DNA from: LSNR01 sp964603325
GTDB taxonomy: Bacteria; Patescibacteriota; Minisyncoccia; Moranbacterales; UBA9337
Length of the DNA: 22,220 bases
Reading direction: 5' to 3'
NCBI GenBank assembly: GCA_964603325.1
Contig: CAZRUH010000008.1
Span: 1 to 22,220, forward strand
The notes beneath the pieces are model-generated. The model saw only the letters and a list, made by a program, of their open reading frames with translations. It did no database searches and was not told the DNA's origin. Below are positions 1 through 5,148 of this stretch, piece after piece. How positions within the stretch are numbered: position 1 is the stretch's first letter; every line of letters begins with the position of its first letter. The position numbers and the translations under genes were made by a program.

Positions 1-383
1 ATTTACAGAAAAGCTTAACCAAACAAGAAAAACAAAGTTTAGATCATATTTTTTCAATCAAAAATACTAGAAAAGTAAGAAGTGATTTTGTAGTTCAATA
101 TCATAATAGATATTTTCAATTAACTGAAACTCAACCAACCACAGTTTACAAAAAGGATGAAGTAGTTATAGAAGAACATTTGGATGATAGTATTCATATT
201 TGCAAGAAAACAAACCATCAAGATAAATACCTTAATTTCATAGAATTAAAAGAAAAACCAAAAAAAGAAGTTGAGATTAAATTACCAGCATTAACAGTAA
301 CTAAAACACAATACATTCCTCCCACTAATCATCCTTGGAGAAGTTTTCAATTTAGTAAAAAACAAGAAAAAATTAAAGTTTAA
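1..383 (+). CDS. Transposase with integrase core, C-terminal part only (ISNCY/rve-like), 5' end outside the window
   Basis: The frame is open from base 3 to the TAA at 381-383 with no credible start, so this is the tail of a gene that begins upstream of the window. The visible 126 residues start with QKSLDHIFSIKNTRKVRSDF, which matches the post-catalytic segment of DDE integrase-core transposases, where 'F..K..RKV..D' leads into a small beta-barrel. They end in a PPTNHPWRSFQF-type tail, which I recognise from ISNCY-like transposases common in CPR genomes. The DDE catalytic residues lie outside the window, so intactness cannot be judged. A TTG at 180 could be mistaken for a start, but the homology runs through it. 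The family assignment is from memory of the motif, without a database match. Confidence 0.7.
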   Translation, partial: LQKSLTKQEKQSLDHIFSIKNTRKVRSDFVVQYHNRYFQLTETQPTTVYKKDEVVIEEHLDDSIHICKKTNHQDKYLNFIELKEKPKKEVEIKLPALTVTKTQYIPPTNHPWRSFQFSKKQEKIKV

Positions 384-435
384 AAAATTAATAAATTTTC
401 CTAAGTATGACATTTTAATTTGTAATTGACATTCG
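1..435 (+). mobile_element. Right end of an insertion sequence (partial)
   Basis: The transposase tail is followed by about 50 non-coding bases and then an unrelated housekeeping gene, as expected at the 3' end of an IS. The heptamer tgacatt occurs at 408-414 and again at 427-433, in the region where a terminal repeat should lie. The left end is outside the window, so neither an inverted repeat nor a target duplication can be verified. The outer boundary (about 435) is a guess. Confidence 0.4.
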
Positions 436-481
436 GGGGTTTTTATTGAAAAATATAAAAATTTCTGATACACTAAAGATT

Positions 482-961
482 ATGAATATCGGTTTAGTTC
501 ACGGAAGATTCCAACCTTTCCATAATGGCCATAAATTTTTGGTTGATGAAATGCTCAAAGAATGTGATTTGGGCGTAGTTCTTATTGGTTCTGCCATAAA
601 AAAGGATGAGAAAAACATATTTGATCTTGGGGCAAGGAAACAAATGATTCAAAATATTTATGGCAACAACGAAAAACTTCTTGTTGGGGCGAACATAGAC
701 TTAGATTTACCTTATGCAGAAAATGCTCAGTGGGATGTGGTTTTTTCGAGTTGCGTGCTTTCATTAACTGGACATTTACCAACGCATGTTTATACTGGNN
801 NNNNNNNNCAGTGGGAAAGAGTAAAACCGAAGCTTAGAAAATTTAAAAGATATAACGGGATTTCAGCAACAGACATAAGGAAATTGTTGAGTGAGAAAAA
901 TTTTGATGCGGTGAAAAAGTTTGTGCCGGAAGAAGTTTTTAGGGTAATTAAGACAAAATAA
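482..961 (+). CDS. nadM: Nicotinamide-nucleotide adenylyltransferase, archaeal NadM type (contains an assembly gap)
   Basis: This predicted cytosolic enzyme transfers AMP from ATP to NMN to make NAD+. The N-terminus MNIGLVHGRFQPFHNGH carries the nucleotidyltransferase (T/H)xGH signature in the GRFQPxHxGH form of the NadM/cytidylyltransferase family. ISATDIRKLL near the C-terminus is the second ATP-binding signature (ISxTxIR). At 159 codons it is slightly shorter than the usual 165-180, partly because of the N run at 799-808. Both sides of that run read in the same frame, but the true gap length is unknown. I chose the ATG at 482 because it sits directly before the conserved beta strand; an in-frame TTG at 446 would add 12 residues with no homology. 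Neither start has an SD. A related nucleotidyltransferase specificity is possible. Confidence 0.75.
   Translation: MNIGLVHGRFQPFHNGHKFLVDEMLKECDLGVVLIGSAIKKDEKNIFDLGARKQMIQNIYGNNEKLLVGANIDLDLPYAENAQWDVVFSSCVLSLTGHLPTHVYTXXXXQWERVKPKLRKFKRYNGISATDIRKLLSEKNFDAVKKFVPEEVFRVIKTK
799..808. other. Assembly gap (10 N) inside nadM
   Basis: Ten consecutive N bases interrupt the reading frame between residue 106 (Gly) and a Gln-Trp pair. Ten N is a typical placeholder length, so the number of missing codons is not known. The frame is kept on both sides, so this is missing sequence and not a disrupted gene. Confidence 0.97.
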
Positions 962-1092
962 CAACCGCTATTTTCTCAAAGCGAGCGTGCGATATTGTTA
1001 GAAATTATCACGCGCGTGGTGCGTGTAAATTAGTCCATATTTTTAATAAAATGAGTTCGAGCTTGGTTGTAAATATGCACCAATAAACCAAT

Positions 1093-1122
1093 AAAAAGAC
1101 GGGCGTTAACGCCCGTCTTTTT
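1093..1122. terminator. Bidirectional rho-independent terminator
   Basis: A perfect 30-base palindrome: five A, then gacgggcgtt, then aacgcccgtc, then five T. The G+C-rich core is flanked by A and T tracts on both sides, so it can end nadM on the plus strand and the convergent lipoprotein gene (stop at 1140) on the minus strand. The remaining bases between the nadM stop and this site (962-1092) show no gene. Confidence 0.9.
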
Positions 1123-1139
1123 TAAAAAATATATTTTTC

Positions 1140-1733
1140 TTACATTTTTATTTCCGGACTAAGATTTTGAATTTGTTTTTGAATTTGTTCGGTTTTTTGC
1201 ATTTGCTCCTTCAATATTTTGCATTGGTCGGTGAAGTTTATGTTGGTCGGTATATTTAGGTCAATTTTTGATACCGGCTCGCAAGTTATTTTACCGGCGC
1301 TTTCTTTGGATTCTATTTTTTGGATGGCGGAATTAAAATCGTTGGCATCATTTTTTTGCCCATATTTATTTTGCAACTCTTTCATACAATCTTGATTCAT
1401 TTTTTGTCCCGTAGAATCTCCTTTTTTCCAAGAAAACATATCTTTATCCTTGATTACGGAAATCATAGTGGTGTCGCCTATCGTTGTTTCCGTTTTCATT
1501 TCATTTCCTTTAATATAAGTAACGCTTTTGCCTCCTTCAATATTTGCCACGCATTTGATTGGCGTTTCTTTTTGCAAAAGGTTTTTTAAATTGAATTTCT
1601 TTTTGGATGATATGTTAGAGGATCTTTCCGGGGAAACATTTGTTCCTTTATCTTCATCATTTTTGCATCCGGAAAGAAATAATACACTTATCATCAATAA
1701 TGAACCGATGATAATCGTTTTTTTATTTTTCAT
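1140..1733 (-). CDS. Predicted lipoprotein of unknown function (197 aa)
   Basis: The first 23 residues form a classical lipoprotein signal: Lys-rich start, hydrophobic stretch, lipobox LSGC with the lipidated Cys at position 23. A charged, Ser-rich linker follows (about 24-50), then a globular part with four further Cys (in CVAN, QDC, TCEP and DQC), which could form two disulfides outside the membrane. The segment TYIKGNEMKTET, then ISVIKDKDMFSW, resembles lipoproteins whose beta-sandwich has repeated 'Y.KG.KM' strands (DUF4412-like), but this is a loose resemblance. The gene has its own promoter upstream and ends at the shared terminator. Function is not recognised; a surface or cell-wall binding protein is an inference from its location. 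Confidence 0.8.
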   Translation of the reverse strand: MKNKKTIIIGSLLMISVLFLSGCKNDEDKGTNVSPERSSNISSKKKFNLKNLLQKETPIKCVANIEGGKSVTYIKGNEMKTETTIGDTTMISVIKDKDMFSWKKGDSTGQKMNQDCMKELQNKYGQKNDANDFNSAIQKIESKESAGKITCEPVSKIDLNIPTNINFTDQCKILKEQMQKTEQIQKQIQNLSPEIKM

Positions 1734-1768
1734 ATTTTTTTTGCGTTGAATTATGAAATTACAAATTT

Positions 1769-1796
1769 ATTATAATATATTTTATTGGTTTGTAAA
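1769..1796 (-). promoter_or_regulatory. Promoter of the 197-aa lipoprotein gene
   Basis: On the minus strand, a TTTACA hexamer (1791-1796) is followed after 16 bases by a perfect TATAAT (1769-1774), about 36 bases before the ATG. The region is AT-rich, so hexamers are easy to find, but the spacing and position are right. Confidence 0.5.
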
Positions 1797-1834
1797 AATC
1801 TTATTTTAAAAACTGTTATCAAGATGATGCAAAA

Positions 1835-3118
1835 TTATAAATGATGTTCTTTTTTGTATTTTTTCCACTGGCTCTTTGACCAATTTTTTGGCTTTTTTGT
1901 AAATATTGTCGTTTGTCCGGGGTGAGGGTATTTGCTTGGAGATGCATAGTTACTTTTAAATGTGTCATTTATAAACATATTTCCTTTGGCATCAAATACT
2001 TTTTGAGTGAAAACGGTTTTCATGGCTCCGCCGGCTCCTCGGGAAACAATGTGCGGTCCATCAACTTTAACTTTCCTTCCATCATCAGTTCCGTAAAACT
2101 TAAAAACCAGTTCTTTTTTGTCTAAATTTATGTTTGTTTGGATCAGGATATAACCCGGTGTGTTGTTTATAAATCGGAGATCCGGTTTTGGAATGTAAAC
2201 GGTAGCATCAAATCCTTGAGGGTTGTAATAATGGACCGGGTAGGCATGATTTTTTCTTGCGGTGATTTTTAGACCGCTGTAAATTGCGGCGCGAAAAACG
2301 GTTGTTGATACTTGGCAAATTCCTCCTCCAAATTCAGGAGTGGTTACATTGTTTTTAATAACCAGTTCCGGCTTATATCCATGTTCTCCATCAACCGGTC
2401 CCAAATTTTTTACAAACGAAAACTCTTCACCGGGTTTAATTAGAAGGCCGTTAAAACGACTTGATGCTACTTTAATATTATGAATTCTGCTTTTTGTGGA
2501 GCCACTAAAATTTGATTTACCTTCACCGATCAATGTTTTTATGCCAAGATTATTGGTGTTATCTGCGGATACTTCCGGTGGGACAGTATCAAAAGTTATG
2601 GGAATAGTGTTGTTGTTGAAGTTATTTTTGTTGGATAGAAATTTTATAATAGTCCGAGTGGTTTTTTCAGTATTTATTTTCAGTCCGGGTTGTCCCAGTG
2701 AGAATGCGATTACTTTGCGATCATCAATTTTAAAAGTCGGATTAATCGGATTTTTATTGAGTTTGTTTCCAAGTTTTTTTAAATATTTTTCAATTGTTTT
2801 TTTATTGATAATTAAAAAATCTTTTTTTTGCATGGAATAGGTGTGTCTAATTGGCATTGTTAGCGAGCAAAAAATTTTATCAGTGGGACAATAGGTAATA
2901 TTTTCTATTTGAGATTTGTATTTTGGACTGTAAATCAAGGAATATTTGTCAGTTATCCATTTGGAGAACTCTTGATCGGGGATGGAGATTTTTTGCTTAT
3001 TATTTGTTTCTAGAAATATGTTTTTTTGCATCACAAAAGCATTAACCATTGAAGGATAATTTAAGAAAACAAAAAATAAAATAAACTGAAAAAATATCAG
3101 TTTTTTTGTTTTAATCAT
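1835..3118 (-). CDS. VanW family protein, exported (427 aa)
   Basis: The N-terminus is a Lys start and hydrophobic core ending near VNA (about residue 27), so the protein is probably secreted or membrane-anchored. Residues about 40-190 form the region that precedes VanW domains and is annotated in relatives as a peptidoglycan-binding-like domain. The VanW domain itself spans about 225-345, with GEEFSFVKNLGP, the hallmark GGGICQVSTTVF (Cys268) and a HAYPVHYY segment. A FKSNYASP tail closes it, as in many VanW proteins. VanW is an accessory protein first seen in vancomycin-resistance clusters; its biochemical role is unsettled, and no other van gene is present here, so resistance should not be inferred. 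It most likely acts on or near the cell wall. Divergent from the G+C-rich lipoprotein gene. Confidence 0.88.
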   Translation of the reverse strand: MIKTKKLIFFQFILFFVFLNYPSMVNAFVMQKNIFLETNNKQKISIPDQEFSKWITDKYSLIYSPKYKSQIENITYCPTDKIFCSLTMPIRHTYSMQKKDFLIINKKTIEKYLKKLGNKLNKNPINPTFKIDDRKVIAFSLGQPGLKINTEKTTRTIIKFLSNKNNFNNNTIPITFDTVPPEVSADNTNNLGIKTLIGEGKSNFSGSTKSRIHNIKVASSRFNGLLIKPGEEFSFVKNLGPVDGEHGYKPELVIKNNVTTPEFGGGICQVSTTVFRAAIYSGLKITARKNHAYPVHYYNPQGFDATVYIPKPDLRFINNTPGYILIQTNINLDKKELVFKFYGTDDGRKVKVDGPHIVSRGAGGAMKTVFTQKVFDAKGNMFINDTFKSNYASPSKYPHPGQTTIFTKKPKNWSKSQWKKYKKEHHL

Positions 3119-3178
3119 AAATATTTTTTACAAAAAAATCTTTAAAATTTATCACAAAAACAATTTCGTTCTGTTTTA

Positions 3179-3208
3179 ATTATAGCATAAAAAAAACAAA
3201 TATGTTAT
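3179..3208 (-). promoter_or_regulatory. Promoter of the VanW gene (extended -10)
   Basis: On the minus strand, TGCTATAAT (3179-3187) is a perfect -10 with the extended TGn element. A weak -35 (ATAACA, 3203-3208) lies 18 bases upstream. It drives transcription towards the start codon at 3118, back-to-back with the promoter at 3239-3267. Confidence 0.5.
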
Positions 3209-3238
3209 TATTACAAAAAATGGTTTTGTTTTTGACTA

Positions 3239-3267
3239 TTGACAAGTAGCGTGATTTGTGCTATGGT
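3239..3267 (+). promoter_or_regulatory. Strong promoter of the hairpin-ladder lipoprotein gene
   Basis: A perfect TTGACA (3239-3244), a 17-base spacer and TATGGT (3262-3267), preceded by TG plus one base (3259-3261), form a consensus -35 with an extended -10. The predicted transcription start near 3274 gives an untranslated leader of about 100 bases. This is the best-formed promoter in the window. Confidence 0.7.
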
Positions 3268-3288
3268 TAAGGGTCAAAAACAAAAAGT

Positions 3289-3366
3289 CTCCTTGAGGGG
3301 CTGAGGATGGGCTCTCAGTTTTTCAGGGGGACAAAAAAAGAGGGGGCTGGTCACCCCCTCAAGGAG
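3289..3366 (+). promoter_or_regulatory. Structured leader that can sequester the ribosome binding site
   Basis: Bases 3289-3300 (ctccttgagggg) are exactly complementary to 3355-3366 (cccctcaaggag), a 12-bp stem that buries most of the SD at 3361-3367. Two other stems lie inside. 3301-3305 pairs with 3314-3318 and is followed by five T (3319-3323), like a weak attenuator. 3340-3346 (gaggggg) pairs with 3354-3360 (ccccctc) around a 7-base loop. The 3340-3360 stem competes with the 12-bp stem for 3355-3360, so the leader has two mutually exclusive folds, one with the SD core AAGGAGG free. What would switch them is not visible. Confidence 0.6.
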
Positions 3367-3367
3367 G
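3361..3367 (+). promoter_or_regulatory. Canonical Shine-Dalgarno that sets the start at 3373
   Basis: AAGGAGG ends five bases before the ATG at 3373. It is one of only two strong SD sequences in this window. It decides the start against an in-frame ATG at 3307, which would place the leader hairpins inside the protein. Confidence 0.8.
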
Positions 3368-3372
3368 ATGTC

Positions 3373-3573
3373 ATGAACATGAGGATGGCGCTTTTGGGCG
3401 CAGCTCTGCTATTGCAGAGCTGCGCCCCGGTTGTCGGCGTTATTGAGGGCTACAAAGCCCTCAATGACGCCACGGATCACCGTGCCGGCCAGGTAGTCGG
3501 CACGGTAATTGGAAAGGTCGGAGAGGTTGTTAGCAACCTCTCCGACACAGAGAGGAGGAAGGCATCTAAGTAG
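3373..3573 (+). CDS. Small lipoprotein encoded by a ladder of codon-phased hairpins (66 aa)
   Basis: The product has a short signal (MNMRMALLGAALLLQSC) with a lipobox ending in LQSC, so Cys17 should be lipidated. The mature part of 50 residues is Gly/Val/Ala-rich with a charged tail (ERRKASK). Its size and form recall entericidin-like small lipoproteins, but I see no specific family and assign no function. The reading frame carries four near-perfect inverted repeats, and a fifth straddles the stop. G+C is about 57% over 3361-3600 against about a third around it, and codons are rich in GCC, GGC, GTC and CTG, unlike the neighbours. It has its own promoter, SD and terminator, so it is a self-contained unit. 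The alternative is a structured RNA with an incidental ORF; the SD, signal peptide and lipobox argue for translation. Confidence 0.7.
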   Translation: MNMRMALLGAALLLQSCAPVVGVIEGYKALNDATDHRAGQVVGTVIGKVGEVVSNLSDTERRKASK

Positions 3574-3585
3574 GATGCCTTCCTC
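3396..3585 (+). repeat. Array of five consecutive inverted repeats (hairpin ladder)
   Basis: Five stems follow one another. Stem 1 is 3396-3409 with 3414-3427 (14 bp, 4-base loop). Stem 2 is 3436-3451 with 3456-3471 (16 bp including one G-U, 4-base loop). Stem 3 is 3479-3487 with 3498-3506 (9 bp, extendable by two pairs). Stem 4 is 3517-3529 with 3534-3546 (13 bp, 4-base loop). Stem 5 is 3555-3566 with 3574-3585 (12 bp, 7-base loop holding the stop codon). The arm sequences differ from stem to stem, so this is not a copied repeat. The dyad axes lie at 3411.5, 3453.5, 3492.5, 3531.5 and 3570, spaced 42, 39, 39 and 38.5 bases. Confidence 0.92.
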
Positions 3586-3591
3586 TCCCCC

Positions 3592-3628
3592 CCCCGTCAA
3601 GCAGTGGTTAGGCTTGGCGGGGTTTTTT
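3592..3628 (+). terminator. Rho-independent terminator of the small lipoprotein gene
   Basis: 3592-3602 (ccccgtcaagc) pairs with 3612-3622 (gcttggcgggg), 11 bp with one G-U around a 9-base loop, followed by six T, A, and a further long T stretch. It continues the hairpin series but has the T tract the others lack. A run of nine C (3587-3595) precedes and enters it. Confidence 0.85.
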
Positions 3629-3696
3629 ATTTTTTTGATTGATTTTTGAAGCTAAATGCGGTACTCTGAAATAGGTAAGTGATTTAATATAAATTT

Positions 3697-4413
3697 ATGT
3701 CGGGACATTCAAAATGGTCAACAATTAAACATAAAAAAGCGATTCAAGACGCCAAGAGGGCGAATGCGTTTACCAAGTTGGCGAATATGATTTCGGTGGC
3801 GGCTCGTGAAGGCGGTGGAGATTTGGATACAAACTTCAAACTAAAAATGATTATTGAGAAAGCCCGTTCTGCCAACATGCCGAAGGATAATATTGAGAGA
3901 GCCATAAAAAGGGGTACGGGAGAATTAAAGGATGGTGAAGAAATAAAAGAGATTTTTTATGAGGCGTATGGTCCGGGACAAATAGCAATGTTGATAAAAA
4001 CAGCTACTGATAACACCAACAGAACAGTGGGAGATATTAGGCATATTTTGACAAAATCTGGAGGAAAAATGGTCTCCAAGGGATCGGTTTCTTTTCTTTT
4101 TAAAAAAGTGGGAGAAATCGTCATTACGATCTCCAATGTCAATATTGAAGAATTGGAAATGCAAGCCATTGACGCCGGAGCTGATGATATTAAGTTGGAG
4201 GGAGATCTTCTTTTTGTTTACACTAAACCGGAAGATTTGCAAAAAATAAAGGAAAAATTGGAGTCGGGTGGAGTTAAAATAAATAATGCCGAATTATCAT
4301 TTGTTGCCGATCAACAATCAAATCCAACAGAAAACGAAAAAAGAAAATATGAAGAATTATTGCGAAAGCTTGATGAGAATGATGATGTTGTTGATATTTA
4401 CGATAACTCTTAA
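3697..4413 (+). CDS. yebC: YebC/PmpR family protein (238 aa)
   Basis: The N-terminus MSGHSKWSTIKHKK and the following KANAFTKL-like helix are diagnostic of the YebC/TACO1 family, and the length of 238 residues is typical. Family members have been described as DNA-binding regulators and, more recently, as factors that help ribosomes through difficult stretches such as proline runs; which role applies here cannot be read from the sequence. The acidic C-terminal tail (ENDDVVDIYD) is usual. The ATG at 3697 is certain because the MSGHSKW motif is the true N-terminus. No SD precedes it. It stands alone between the lipoprotein terminator and the long intergenic region before the efflux operon. Confidence 0.95.
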   Translation: MSGHSKWSTIKHKKAIQDAKRANAFTKLANMISVAAREGGGDLDTNFKLKMIIEKARSANMPKDNIERAIKRGTGELKDGEEIKEIFYEAYGPGQIAMLIKTATDNTNRTVGDIRHILTKSGGKMVSKGSVSFLFKKVGEIVITISNVNIEELEMQAIDAGADDIKLEGDLLFVYTKPEDLQKIKEKLESGGVKINNAELSFVADQQSNPTENEKRKYEELLRKLDENDDVVDIYDNS

Positions 4414-4559
4414 TATTTGTTTATTCGCTATTGCTATTTGTTTTTAAGACAACAATCTTTTTAAATTGATTATTGAATTTGAAAAATTTTTTAAATCGGA
4501 AAGGACGGTTGCTTAAAAGGAAATAGTTATTTTGGATTTGGATAATTCGGTATGGGGTC
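4414..4559. other. Intergenic region with no recognised element
   Basis: First part of the 365-base gap between yebC and the CsoR-like gene. It is AT-rich and I see no ORF, stable hairpin, tRNA or clear terminator in it. The second part (4560-4778) holds the promoter, operator and leader listed separately. Confidence 0.6.
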
Positions 4560-4588
4560 TTGACAAATTTTTTTGTATATAATATCCT
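4560..4588 (+). promoter_or_regulatory. Promoter of the efflux operon
   Basis: A perfect TTGACA at 4560-4565 is followed after 17 bases by TATCCT (4583-4588). A perfect TATAAT at 4578-4583 is also present but only 12 bases from that -35, so it would need another upstream element. The start site would fall near 4595, inside the palindrome, giving a leader of about 180 bases. Confidence 0.6.
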
Positions 4589-4604
4589 ATACCTTAGGTA
4601 TAGG
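4586..4604. promoter_or_regulatory. Palindromic operator, probably for the CsoR-like repressor
   Basis: CCTATACCT - T - AGGTATAGG is a perfect 9+1+9 palindrome that overlaps the -10 and start region. Allowing one extra base, the symmetry extends to ATAATA on the left and TATTAT on the right (4579-4610). A binding site here would block RNA polymerase, as expected for a repressor. The TATACC/GGTATA halves resemble the TACC..GGTA layout of CsoR-family operators, though without the usual long G/C core. Binding by the adjacent gene product is inferred from position. Confidence 0.6.
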
Positions 4605-4645
4605 TATTATAAATTAGTGTATTTTTTAACAGATAATCGGAGTTT

Positions 4646-4693
4646 AAGTATCGGCTTAAATTATTGATTAAACAATAAGTCGGCTTAATTATT
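4646..4693 (+). repeat. Imperfect direct repeat in the leader of the efflux operon
   Basis: aagtatcggcttaaattatt (4646-4665) recurs as aagtcggcttaattatt (4677-4693), differing only by small indels. Between the copies, ttattg (4661-4666) and caataa (4673-4678) are complementary and could form a small stem. Function is unknown; it could be a second regulator site or a remnant duplication. Confidence 0.5.
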
Positions 4694-4778
4694 AAAACCG
4701 GTAAATCAAAGCAACTTAATAAGTGATTTTTTTTGAAATAATAATATTCAAAAATCAATAAACATTAAATTAAGAATT

Positions 4779-5120
4779 ATGAAAAACGTCAAAAAAAGAA
4801 AAATAAATAATAATGTTAAGATAAACGCAAAAAGAAAGATTATTGTCGGATTAAAAAAGGCCAGAAGCAGTATAGATAGAATTTTGCAAGTTTTGGAAAA
4901 TGAGAAATTGAAAGAAAATAAGAAAAATGATAAATGTTTTTCAATAATTCAACAAAACTTAGCGGTTATTGGTTTGCTGAAATCGGTAAATATGAATATG
5001 TTGGAAAATCATCTGGATAGATATATTGAAAAAACGGGAAAAACTCCAAAACAAAAAAGAGATTTAAAAAAGATGCAAATGGAAATTGTTAAAATTTTAC
5101 AAGTAGCACAAAAAAAGTAA
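4779..5120 (+). CDS. CsoR/RcnR/FrmR-family transcriptional repressor (113 aa)
   Basis: The central segment, from RSSIDRILQVLE through KCFSIIQQNLAVIGLLKSV to MLENHLDRYIE, follows the all-helical CsoR/FrmR fold (DUF156). Cys53 and His78 are 25 residues apart, the same distance as Cys36 and His61 of CsoR or Cys35 and His60 of FrmR/RcnR. The third ligand position (CsoR Cys65, RcnR His64) is Tyr82 here, so classical Cu(I) or Ni/Co coordination is incomplete and the site looks closer to FrmR. The N-terminus is an extended Lys/Asn-rich arm of about 24 residues. Family members release DNA when they bind metal, persulfide or aldehyde. As first gene of the efflux operon, behind a palindromic operator, it most likely represses that operon. 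The inducer cannot be named. Confidence 0.75.
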   Translation: MKNVKKRKINNNVKINAKRKIIVGLKKARSSIDRILQVLENEKLKENKKNDKCFSIIQQNLAVIGLLKSVNMNMLENHLDRYIEKTGKTPKQKRDLKKMQMEIVKILQVAQKK

Positions 5121-5148
5121 TTTTAATTTGTTAAGATTTACAAATATT

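Noticed and set aside
180..383. A separate 67-codon gene from the TTG at 180
   Set aside because: The same frame is open upstream to the window edge and shows transposase similarity there, so the TTG is internal.
961..1070. A structured RNA or degenerate tRNA after nadM, since acaacc and ggttgt could close it and a GTTCGAGC-like element is present
   Set aside because: No cloverleaf can be drawn, the closing stem is only six pairs, and the inner segments do not form stable stems.
1835..3118. Vancomycin resistance locus, from the VanW match
   Set aside because: VanW-family proteins are widespread outside resistance clusters, and no vanH, vanA or vanX relative is nearby.
3307..3372. Upstream ATG at 3307 as the start of the small lipoprotein
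   Set aside because: It would put 22 residues encoded by the leader hairpins before the lipoprotein signal. The SD at 3361-3367 points to 3373.
3396..3585. CRISPR array or tandem repeat at the near-periodic hairpins
   Set aside because: The arms differ from stem to stem, so there is no repeated unit. The periodicity is in the dyad axes only.
3409..3600. Antisense ORF of 63 codons opposite the small lipoprotein, as a separate gene
   Set aside because: Its openness and its likeness to the plus-strand peptide follow from the palindromes in codon phase. It starts inside the terminator region and has no SD, promoter or signal peptide.
4578..4583. The perfect TATAAT as the -10 of the efflux promoter
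   Set aside because: It lies only 12 bases from the TTGACA, too short for sigma-70-type recognition. The 17-base spacing to TATCCT is preferred, though both are noted.
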